NCBI RefSeq assembly: GCF_004683885.1
Contig: NZ_CP038440.1
Span: forward strand, 2,737,127-2,801,126
Direction of reading: 5' to 3'
Length of the DNA: 64,000 nucleotides
Origin: Brevundimonas sp. MF30-B
GTDB taxonomy: Bacteria; Pseudomonadota; Alphaproteobacteria; Caulobacterales; Caulobacteraceae
A program made the translations under genes and the position numbers. A model generated the notes under the pieces. It had not been told where the DNA came from, searched no databases, and was given only the letters and a program-made list of their open reading frames with translations. Shown here in pieces: positions 56,646 through 64,000 of the stretch; positions within the stretch are counted from its first letter, which is position 1, and each line of letters opens with the position of its first letter.

Positions 56646-57848
56646 ATGCGCGAAGCCGTCATCGTCTCCACCGCCCGCACCCCGATCGGGCGCGCCTATC
56701 GCGGCGCCTTCAACGACACCCAGGCGCAGCAGCTTGGCGCCCACGCGGTCAAGCATGCGGTCGCCCGCGCGGGCGTCGATCCGGCCGAGATCGAGGACGT
56801 GGTCATGGGCGCGGCCCTGCAGCAGGGTTCGACCGGCACCAATGTCGCGCGCCAGATCGCCCTGGCCGCCGGCCTGCCCTCCTCGGTTCCGGGCATGAGT
56901 CTGGACCGCCAGTGCGCCTCGGGCCTGATGGGCATCGCCACAGCGGCCAAACAGGTCATCTTCGATCAGCAGAAGATGGCCGTCGGCGGCGGACTGGAAA
57001 GCATCTCCCTGGTCCAGAACCAGCACATGAACCTGTACCGCGGCAAGGACGAGGACCTGCTGAAGCTGTCGCCGCACATCTATATGTCGATGCTGGAGAC
57101 GGCCGAGGTCGTGGCCCGCCGCTACAACATCAGCCGCGACGCCCAGGACGAATACGCCCTGCAGTCCCAGCAGCGCACGGCTCAGGCCCAGGCCGAGGGC
57201 CGGCTGGACGCCGAGATCGTACCCATGACCTCGATCATGCTGGTGATGGACAAGGCCACCGGCGAGACGTCGAAGAAGGAAGTCACCCTGTCCAAGGACG
57301 AGGGCAACCGCGCCGACACCACGCTGGAAGGCTTGAAGTCGCTGAAGCCCGTGTTCGGTTCGGGCGAGGAAATCCAGCAGGGCGAGTTCATCACGGCCGG
57401 AAATGCGTCCCAGCTGTCGGACGGGGCCTCGGCCTGCGTGATCATGGAGGCCAGCGAGGCGGTAAAGCGCAATCTGCAGCCGCTGGGCGCCTATCGCGGC
57501 ATGGCCGTCGCCGGCTGCGAGCCCGATGAAATGGGCATCGGCCCGGTCTATGCGGTGCCCAAGCTGCTGAAGCGCCACGGCCTGACCGTGGACGACATCG
57601 GCATCTGGGAGCTGAACGAGGCCTTCGCCGTGCAGGTGCTCTATTGCCGCGACACCCTGGGCATTCCCAATGACCGGCTGAACGTGTCGGGCGGCGCCAT
57701 CTCGATCGGCCACCCCTACGGCATGTCGGGCGCGCGGATGACCGGCCATGTCCTGATCGAGGGCAAGCGGCGCGGCGCCAAATACGGCGTCGTCACCATG
57801 TGCGTGGGCGGCGGCATGGGCGCGGCGGGTTTGTTCGAGATTTTCTGA
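56646..57848 (+). CDS. acetyl-CoA C-acyltransferase (thiolase)
   Basis: A 400-residue thiolase. Nucleophile Cys90 lies in [38 protein letters not shown] (catalytic His) and [14 protein letters not shown] (second Cys) follow in order. The length matches degradative/biosynthetic thiolases. It has its own promoter. The SDR gene upstream suggests fatty acid or short-chain acyl-CoA beta-oxidation; direction of reaction cannot be told. The next gene follows after 45 bases, again with its own promoter-like element. Confidence 0.92.
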   Translation: MREAVIVSTARTPIGRAYRGAFNDTQAQQLGAHAVKHAVARAGVDPAEIEDVVMGAALQQGSTGTNVARQIALAAGLPSSVPGMSLDRQCASGLMGIATAAKQVIFDQQKMAVGGGLESISLVQNQHMNLYRGKDEDLLKLSPHIYMSMLETAEVVARRYNISRDAQDEYALQSQQRTAQAQAEGRLDAEIVPMTSIMLVMDKATGETSKKEVTLSKDEGNRADTTLEGLKSLKPVFGSGEEIQQGEFITAGNASQLSDGASACVIMEASEAVKRNLQPLGAYRGMAVAGCEPDEMGIGPVYAVPKLLKRHGLTVDDIGIWELNEAFAVQVLYCRDTLGIPNDRLNVSGGAISIGHPYGMSGARMTGHVLIEGKRRGAKYGVVTMCVGGGMGAAGLFEIF

Positions 57849-57857
57849 CGGCCTCGC

Positions 57858-57886
57858 TCGACCGTTACAAGGTAACAAACTATAGG
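57858..57886 (+). promoter_or_regulatory. predicted promoter giving a leaderless or near-leaderless transcript
   Basis: TCGACCG at 57858-57864, 14 bases, then ACTATAGG at 57879-57886. This resembles the TTGACGS-N14-GCTANAWC promoter with a few mismatches. The start ATG at 57894 would lie only one or two bases after the expected transcription start, and no ribosome site precedes it. Confidence 0.45.
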
Positions 57887-57893
57887 ACCGGCC

Positions 57894-58553
57894 ATGTCGA
57901 CCCCCGGCCTGGCCGAACCCCTTTTCCTGACCCTGTTGGGCGGCGGCTTCACAGCCGCCTTCCTGCACGCGGCCCTGCCGACCCACTGGCTGCCGTTCGT
58001 GCTGGTGGCGCGCGCCCAGCGCTGGGGCGTGGGCAGGATGCTGGCTGCGGTTGTCGCGGCGGGCTTCGCCCATATCGTCACCACCGCGGTCGCCGGCTCG
58101 CTGATCGTGGCGGCAGGGCTGGCGCTGAACCAGTGGGTGGCCGGACTGCTGCCGCATCTTTCGGCCGCGTTGCTGTTCCTGTTCGGCGCCTTCTATCTGG
58201 CCCGGTCCAGCCTGCGCCGGCCCCAACTGGCCTCGGGACCGCAGAGCGAACTGTCCGAGCCGGCCGTTTCGGATCGCGCGGCCTTTCTGGGCCTGGTCGC
58301 CATCATGGCCCTGTCGCCGGGCGAGGTGCTGCTGCCCATCTATCTGTCGGCGGCGGACGAGGGACTGACACTGCTGGGCCTTCTGACCCTGTGTTTCCTG
58401 CTGGGCACCCTGGCGGGGATGGTGCTGCTGACCCTGGCGGTGCGAGCCGGCGCCTCGATGCTGAAGGTCGAACGCTGGGCCCGGTACGAAGGCGCGGTGC
58501 TGGGCGTCGCCCTGATCATCCTCGGCCTTCTCGTGGCGACGCATCAACACTAA
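57894..58553 (+). CDS. polytopic membrane protein, possibly metal- or sulfite-transport related
   Basis: A 219-residue protein with about six hydrophobic segments. Notable is an early HAALPTHWLPFVLVARAQRW, with conserved His in the membrane, and LSPGEVLLPIYLSA. It resembles small membrane proteins of the NicO/UreH-type transporter superfamily, but I cannot place it surely. It lies nine bases before a CDF cation exporter gene and on the same transcript, which supports a role in metal handling. Clear ribosome site absent; the start may be leaderless. Confidence 0.6.
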   Translation: MSTPGLAEPLFLTLLGGGFTAAFLHAALPTHWLPFVLVARAQRWGVGRMLAAVVAAGFAHIVTTAVAGSLIVAAGLALNQWVAGLLPHLSAALLFLFGAFYLARSSLRRPQLASGPQSELSEPAVSDRAAFLGLVAIMALSPGEVLLPIYLSAADEGLTLLGLLTLCFLLGTLAGMVLLTLAVRAGASMLKVERWARYEGAVLGVALIILGLLVATHQH

Positions 58554-58562
58554 CGTCGCCGC

Positions 58563-59519
<957 letters not shown>

Positions 59520-59525
59520 TCCGCC

Positions 59526-61415
59526 TTAGCGCGAGATGCGCAGCCGGGTGATGTCGCGCCCGATGGCGCGGAAGGCGTCCGACAGATCCGCATTGCTGGC
59601 CGGCAGGAAGGCGAAGGCCGGCCCGGTCGCGCAATCGCGCATCAGCTTGGCCGCGTTCCCGCCCGACGCCACCTGGAAGCCCACGGTGTAGACGATGACG
59701 CCTCGCGCCTTCATGGCGTTGCACAGTCTCAGCGTCTGGGCAAACGGGTCACCGTTAGAGGAGTTCTGATTGATGTGATCGGAGTTCGCGCCCGATCCCG
59801 TCCCGGCGTCTCGCGCGATTACGCCCTCGAAATACGGCGTGTTGAACTCGCCGTCGGTCATGAGAATGACCGCCTTCAGCAGGTTCTGCGGCTTGTACTC
59901 GCCGGCCGGATTGGATGGCCACAGCGTGTTGAAGTTGGGCGACACCGTATACCAGCCCCACGCCGCTCCGATCTGTCCGGCCGTGGAGCCGCCGATCTTC
60001 ATGCTGTCGATCAGGTCCGTCAGCGAGTTCTTGTTCGCGCTCAGGGGCCGGATTGTCGCCTCCGGGCAGGGGTTGACGGAGTTGGTGTAGTCCTTGGCCG
60101 CCGGATAGTTGCGCCCCACCCGCGCGGTGGAAGGCGATGCGTCCGTGTAGGCGTGCGTCCCGACTCGCTCGCTGACGCAGCTTGACGACGGCAGAACCTT
60201 GATGGCGTTCGACATGTTCAGGAACACGCGCCACTGACAGCCGTCCCGACCACACCACGACCGCCCGCCGGAGGAATAGGTCCCCCAGCCCGCGCCGTTC
60301 TGATTGATCGAATAGGTGTTGCTGGTGAGGGTGGTGACGATGAAGCCCTTGTTGTTGAGGCCCGTCATGCCGTTCACATTGTCGATATAGACGCCGTCGT
60401 TCGTCGCGAGGCCGTGGTTGTTGGCGGTGATGACGACCGAGCAGTCGCTCTGGACGCATTTCGTCACGGTTCCGTTCGAAGAATATTTGCTGAAGTTGGA
60501 GGACGTAGACAGCGTGTTCCACCGGTTGCTGGACCAGTGCTCGAGCGAGAACTTGTCATTATCGATCTTCACCACGCGAAAGGCGCGATTGTTGATCTGC
60601 GTCATGCCGCTGACGTTGTTGATCCAGACGAAATCACCGGTCGAGAAGCCGTGCTTGCTCGACGTCACGACGCCCGGATTGGCCTGAGTGATCCCGCTGA
60701 TGGTCTTTCCGGAACCGCTGGACCAGACCGCGTTGCTGATATTGACGGATTGGGTCAGGGCGCCTCGCGCGCCGGCCGCGTAGGAACCCATGTTCACCCC
60801 CATCGAATAGGGGATGATCGACATGCGCGAGTAGTAGGGCGACTGCTGGTCCTGAACGACGGTTTCCACAAGGTCCTTGGCGGCCGCCTTGAGCGACGTG
60901 ATGCGCGAGCCGTCCATCGAGCCGGTGATGTCCAGCACCAGCGCGACCTCGACATCCTTGGACGAGCGGTTGACCTCGGACTTCACCCCGACCTGCAGCG
61001 TTTTGTCGAAGAACTGACCATAAGGCGGCAGCACCAGGCCGGCGACGACGGTGTCGATATCGACCTGTGCGTCGGCGATCACGATGTTGTCGGCATTCAG
61101 AACGAAGGTGGCCTTGGGCTCTGCGACCTTCGGATAGGCCGCCATATTGGCCAGCAGGGCGACCATGCCCACGCGCTGGATGTTCTCCGCATCGCTGTAC
61201 GGTGAACGCGCCGCCGCCAGAGCGGCCGCGTCCAGCGCGTCCTGAAGACTCATGCGCACGGTGGAGGCGCGATGGATGTCCACCCCGCCCATGGTCATCA
61301 GCAGCAGAGCGGGCACGCTCAGCGCGAAGATCATCGCCACATTGCCGCGTGTCTGTCCCGCCAGCCGCGCCGCGAACGCGCGCGCGCGCTGAACGATCGA
61401 GCGTCCGGTCCCCAT
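59526..61415 (-). CDS. TadG-like pilus assembly protein with VWA domain and two FCCH-like repeats
   Basis: A 629-residue protein. The N-terminus (GQTRGNVAMIFALSVPALLLMTMGGVD) is a TadE/TadG-type membrane segment. A von Willebrand factor A fold begins at about 155 with the MIDAS motif LDITGSMDGS (Asp162, Thr164, Ser166). It resumes after about residue 440 with VILMTDGEFNT. Between these halves sit two similar 55-residue modules, about 239-292 and 317-371. Both read ...H-G-(F/L)-x-T-x-D-x-V-x-I-x-N-V-x-G-M-T-x-(I/L)-N-N, as in E1-FCCH-like repeats of phage and surface proteins. Likely anchored in the envelope with roles in pilus or adhesion. Confidence 0.82.
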   Translation of the reverse strand: MGTGRSIVQRARAFAARLAGQTRGNVAMIFALSVPALLLMTMGGVDIHRASTVRMSLQDALDAAALAAARSPYSDAENIQRVGMVALLANMAAYPKVAEPKATFVLNADNIVIADAQVDIDTVVAGLVLPPYGQFFDKTLQVGVKSEVNRSSKDVEVALVLDITGSMDGSRITSLKAAAKDLVETVVQDQQSPYYSRMSIIPYSMGVNMGSYAAGARGALTQSVNISNAVWSSGSGKTISGITQANPGVVTSSKHGFSTGDFVWINNVSGMTQINNRAFRVVKIDNDKFSLEHWSSNRWNTLSTSSNFSKYSSNGTVTKCVQSDCSVVITANNHGLATNDGVYIDNVNGMTGLNNKGFIVTTLTSNTYSINQNGAGWGTYSSGGRSWCGRDGCQWRVFLNMSNAIKVLPSSSCVSERVGTHAYTDASPSTARVGRNYPAAKDYTNSVNPCPEATIRPLSANKNSLTDLIDSMKIGGSTAGQIGAAWGWYTVSPNFNTLWPSNPAGEYKPQNLLKAVILMTDGEFNTPYFEGVIARDAGTGSGANSDHINQNSSNGDPFAQTLRLCNAMKARGVIVYTVGFQVASGGNAAKLMRDCATGPAFAFLPASNADLSDAFRAIGRDITRLRISR

Positions 61416-61525
61416 GCCCTGCTGAATCCCGCGTACGACGGACCTTCTCCGCCATAGGCCAGAATGAAGCCCGCGCGGTTAGGGAAGCGCCAAGAAGAAC
61501 AGTTAGCGGCGCGTTAGCCGTGTTC

Positions 61526-62236
61526 TCAGCCGCGCCGGATCACGCAGGCGGCCAGACCTTCATTGCGCACCACGCGCGCGGCGGCTTGCACGCGGGCGGC
61601 GCGGCGGCGCACATAAGGGCCCGGCTGGGCCGCCCGGTAGCGCCGCGGGCTGGGCAGGATCGCCGCCAAGCGCGCCGCCTCCGACGCCGTCAGATCGCGG
61701 GCGCTCTTGCCGAACCAGTGGCGGGCGCCGGCCTCGGCGCCATAGACGCCCGGCGCGAACTCCGCGACGTTCAGATAGACTTCCAGGATGCGGCGCTTGC
61801 TCCAGGCCGTCTCGATCAGGACGGTGTAGCCGGCCTCCAGCCCCTTCCTGACCCAGTCGCGACCGGGCCACAGGAAGACGTTCTTGGCCGTCTGCTGGCT
61901 GATGGTGGAGCCACCGCGCACCCGCCCGCCGCGCTCGTTGGCCTCCAGCGCCTGGCGTATCGCCGCCATGTCGAAGCCGCGATGGCTGCAGAAGCGCGCG
62001 TCCTCGGCCGCGATCGCCGAATAGACCAGGTTAGGCGAGATGTCGTTCAGCGACCGCCAGCGGTAGTCCATCCCCTGGCCCTTGATCGCCTGCTGCCACA
62101 TCAGAAGCGTCGGCGGCGGCGGCACGAACCGATGCAGGGCCACGCCGATGAACGGCAGCAGGCACAAGACGACCAGCAGCGTCAGCAGCGGCCGACGGCG
62201 GCGTTTCGGTTTCGGCGTTTCAGCGGCGTCCCCCAT
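61526..62236 (-). CDS. mtgA: monofunctional biosynthetic peptidoglycan transglycosylase
   Basis: A 236-residue GT51 enzyme that polymerises lipid II. One membrane segment (PLLTLLVVLCLLPFIGVALH) anchors it. The catalytic Glu lies in AAEDARFCSHRGFD. GGSTISQQTAKNVFLW and RRILEVYLNVAEFAPGVYGAEAGARHWFGK are the conserved motifs. I chose the ATG at 62236 since the next upstream start (62314) would lie within the WD40 gene; there is no strong ribosome site for either. Separate from the WD40 gene by 43 bases. Confidence 0.92.
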   Translation of the reverse strand: MGDAAETPKPKRRRRPLLTLLVVLCLLPFIGVALHRFVPPPPTLLMWQQAIKGQGMDYRWRSLNDISPNLVYSAIAAEDARFCSHRGFDMAAIRQALEANERGGRVRGGSTISQQTAKNVFLWPGRDWVRKGLEAGYTVLIETAWSKRRILEVYLNVAEFAPGVYGAEAGARHWFGKSARDLTASEAARLAAILPSPRRYRAAQPGPYVRRRAARVQAAARVVRNEGLAACVIRRG

Positions 62237-62279
62237 GACGTCCGGTGTCCGCGATCCCGCGCGCGGACGCAAGCGCGCG

Positions 62280-63248
62280 TCAGGCGCCGAGAGTGACGAC
62301 GCCGGCGTTTCCATCCTCGTCGGCCCAGGCCACGCGGTCGGCGGTCGGGCTTAGCGCCAGGGCCGTGATCTCCGCGCCCCGCTCGGCCTTGATGAAGTCC
62401 AGCCCCTGCCCGGCCGGATCCGCGACCCAGACCCGGCCGTCGTTCAGCCCGGCCGCCAGCCGCCCCTGCCCCGTCACGCTGGCGATGCGCGTCACCAGGC
62501 TGTTGTCGTCGAAGCCGATTTCGGTCGCTTCGCGGCCCATCGGCCCGTTCGATCCGATGAAGGGCCACAGCACAGCCCCCTGCGCCCCCGAGGTCGCCAT
62601 CAGCTGGCCCTTGGACAGAAAGCCGATCGACTTCACCTTGGACGGATAGCCGCCCATGCGCAGGTCCTTGTGATCCTTCAGCCGCCAGCCGTGGAGCTGG
62701 TTGTCCTGCATGGCGGTGATCAGGAAGGCACCGTCCGGCGACCAGGCGACGCTCGTGTGCGAGCCTGCCCATTTCAGCAAGGTGGGCTTTTGCTGGGCGA
62801 TGCGCGCGAACCAAAGGGCCGCGCCGTTGTAGGTCGCCGTGGCGATGCGCCGCCCCTTGGGATCGAAGGCAAGGTCCGCGACCGTCCGCTCATGTTGGAA
62901 CTCGCGACGGAAGGCTGGATCGGCGCTGTCCAGCACCGTCAGGGTGCGACCGGCGGAAAAGGCGATCAGCCCGGTGTCCGGCGCGGCATCCACCGCGTCG
63001 ATCCACTGGCCCTTGGTCGTGGCCAGCACGGCCGACTCGCCGCGCCTGGACCACACCAGCCGCCCGTCGTCGCCGCCCGTCACCACCCCATCGCCCGAGG
63101 GGTGGACGCAGGCGCACAGCACCGCCCCGTCATGAGCCTCGGCCCGCTCGCCGTCGACGAAGACCACGGCTCCGTCGCCCAGGGCGAAGACCGCGCCCTG
63201 CCGGTCGAACAGGGCCGCGGTGACCTGGGCGTCGAAGGTGATTTGCAT
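62280..63248 (-). CDS. WD40-like beta-propeller protein
   Basis: A 322-residue protein with repeats of about 40 residues containing HPSGDGVVTGGDDGRLVW, FDPKGRRIATATYNGAALW, WSPDGAFLITAMQDNQLHGW and LSPTADRVAWADEDGNAGVV. These are WD40/propeller blades. I chose the ATG at 63248 over the one at 63287, since the longer N-terminus (MNPRSHHRIAGPP) is not propeller-like. No signal peptide; cytosolic. Role unknown; alphaproteobacterial homologues are scaffold-like. Upstream of mtgA on the same strand. Confidence 0.82.
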   Translation of the reverse strand: MQITFDAQVTAALFDRQGAVFALGDGAVVFVDGERAEAHDGAVLCACVHPSGDGVVTGGDDGRLVWSRRGESAVLATTKGQWIDAVDAAPDTGLIAFSAGRTLTVLDSADPAFRREFQHERTVADLAFDPKGRRIATATYNGAALWFARIAQQKPTLLKWAGSHTSVAWSPDGAFLITAMQDNQLHGWRLKDHKDLRMGGYPSKVKSIGFLSKGQLMATSGAQGAVLWPFIGSNGPMGREATEIGFDDNSLVTRIASVTGQGRLAAGLNDGRVWVADPAGQGLDFIKAERGAEITALALSPTADRVAWADEDGNAGVVTLGA

Positions 63249-63330
63249 TGGGGGTCCAGCGATCCGATGATGCGAGCGCGGGTTCATAGCCGTCTTGGCG
63301 TCGCCTGTCGCCTGCGCGAACGGACTCGCG

Positions 63331-63359
63331 TTGACCCTCGCGCCGCCTTCGGCTATAGG
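63331..63359 (+). promoter_or_regulatory. predicted rpsT promoter
   Basis: TTGACCC at 63331-63337, 14 bases, then GCTATAGG at 63352-63359. A close match to the Caulobacter housekeeping consensus, with mismatches at one position of the -35 and at the end of the -10 element. The leader to the rpsT ATG is about 60 bases. Confidence 0.75.
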
Positions 63360-63427
63360 CCCGCCCTCTTGAGATTTCCGCGCCGTGGACGGGTGTCTGC
63401 GGCGTTATTCGTTCGAAGGTTTGACTG

Positions 63428-63697
63428 ATGGCCAACAACCCCGGCGCCCGCAAGGCGATCCGTAAGATCGAAGCGCGGACCGAAGTGAACAAGGCCCGCC
63501 GCACCCGCGTGCGCACCTATCTGCGCAAGTTCCAGGAAGCGGTGACCGGCGGCGACATCGACGCCGCCAAGGCCGCCTTCATCACGGCCCAGTCCGAACT
63601 GATGCGGGCCGTCTCCAAAGGCGTGGTTCACAAGAACACCGGCTCGCGCAAGGTGAGCCGTCTGGCCGCCCAGCTGAAGAAGCTTTCGGCCGCCTAA
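63428..63697 (+). CDS. rpsT: 30S ribosomal protein S20
   Basis: An 89-residue basic helical protein ([22 protein letters not shown]...) of standard S20 length, binding 16S rRNA early in 30S assembly. AAGG precedes the ATG. In Caulobacter crescentus rpsT lies just upstream of dnaA; the same order is expected here, with dnaA beginning after the right edge. A terminator separates it from that promoter region. Confidence 0.97.
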   Translation: MANNPGARKAIRKIEARTEVNKARRTRVRTYLRKFQEAVTGGDIDAAKAAFITAQSELMRAVSKGVVHKNTGSRKVSRLAAQLKKLSAA

Positions 63698-63765
63698 GGC
63701 GCGTCACGCGGGCTTCGCCCGACAGGGGTTTTCACAGCCCCGTCATAGTAAAAATGAGTGATTAC

Positions 63766-63799
63766 AACGGCGAGGGCGCGCAAGCTCCCTCGCCGTTTT
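63766..63799 (+). terminator. rho-independent terminator of rpsT
   Basis: AACGGCGAGGG pairs with CCCTCGCCGTT (11 base pairs), with an inner GC pairing and a GCAA loop, then TTTT at 63796-63799. It lies about 70 bases after the rpsT stop. Confidence 0.88.
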
Positions 63800-64000
63800 G
63801 CGTGTTCGCTGCAAGTGCGACAGTCGTCATCAACCGCTGCGATTGTGGCGAAACCGTCATTTTCCTAGGCGGGATCGACCCTTAGCGGAGTCAAACGATT
63901 TAAGTGCGAATCGGGAGTCGAATCAGCGTTGACCCTCCCGGTCTGCGGCGTAAGTTTTGGCCTCTCAACGCCCTTCCGACCCGGCGGCCTCCGCCGGGGA
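63800..64000 (+). promoter_or_regulatory. putative dnaA upstream control region
   Basis: About 200 bases without an ORF that runs to the edge of the window; dnaA should start just beyond, judging by synteny only. Four GANTC sites lie at 63888, 63908, 63915 and 63920, within 37 bases. TTGACCC at 63929-63935 is a possible -35, without a convincing -10 at the expected distance. A single TTAA half-site lies at 63900. No DnaA box matching TTATCCACA was found. Confidence 0.65.

Noticed and set aside
63900..63903. CtrA site
   Set aside because: Only one TTAA half-site; the second half at seven bases is missing.
63800..64000. DnaA boxes or a replication origin in the right-end region
   Set aside because: No TTATCCACA-like site was found; in Caulobacter the origin lies away from dnaA, at hemE.

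Overview
The window is about 64 kb of a GC-rich alphaproteobacterial chromosome, most likely from the Caulobacterales and probably a Brevundimonas-like species. This is an inference from several things: the rpsT gene sits just upstream of what should be dnaA at the right edge, promoters fit the Caulobacter-type pattern TTGACGS-N10-14-GCTANAWC, GANTC (CcrM) sites cluster next to dnaA, and the gene content includes TonB and OmpA proteins, many small exported proteins, gyrB near the origin, an OPT transporter and a Lhr/PdeM repair pair. Coding density is very high. Genes are commonly joined by ATGA, GTGA or TGATG junctions, and no gene-free stretch is clearly longer than about 300 bases except the putative dnaA control region at the right end. 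No tRNA, rRNA, CRISPR array, complete insertion sequence or prophage was seen.

Left part (1-25 kb), mostly housekeeping. The start of hisC follows a chorismate-mutase-like gene and a DUF2125 gene. Next come a VOC protein, a DinG-type helicase, the Lhr helicase/PdeM nuclease pair, an epoxide-hydrolase-like enzyme, a luciferase-like oxidoreductase, a secreted alpha/beta hydrolase, an OPT transporter, another hydrolase, a beta-lactamase-fold serine hydrolase, gyrB, a shortened MprF-like protein, two related small exported proteins each followed by a strong terminator, a GlsB-like membrane protein, an XRE regulator, an exported FG-GAP protein and hisN.

Middle part (25-46.8 kb), surface polysaccharide. 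The dTDP-L-rhamnose genes (transcribed rfbC-rfbB-rfbD-rfbA) are followed by a phytanoyl-CoA-dioxygenase-like enzyme, a methyltransferase, and a tightly coupled six-gene run: a TPR/glycan-enzyme-like protein, a sugar nucleotidyltransferase, a GDPD-like phosphodiesterase, a HAD phosphatase, a degenerate nucleotidyltransferase and a cupin. A 1358-residue rhamnosyltransferase-like protein and two paralogous TPR-glycosyltransferases follow. The six-gene run is the best candidate here for an undescribed pathway: a nucleotide-activated, possibly phosphodiester-linked decoration of a rhamnose-containing glycan. After it comes a coupled trio of exported proteins: a lipoprotein, an acid-phosphatase homologue with an altered PSGH motif, and a beta-helix protein.

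Right part (46.8-64 kb). The agmatine-to-putrescine genes aguA and aguB are separated by a small four-helix-bundle gene flanked by inverted heptanucleotide repeat arrays, which looks like a small insertion. A large TonB receptor preceded by a clear PHO box follows, then a KpsS-like glycan protein, an OmpA protein with a 28-proline linker, an SDR/thiolase pair, a membrane protein with a CDF metal exporter, a TadG/VWA protein with two FCCH-like repeats, mtgA, a WD40 protein, rpsT and the putative dnaA control region with four GANTC sites in 37 bases.
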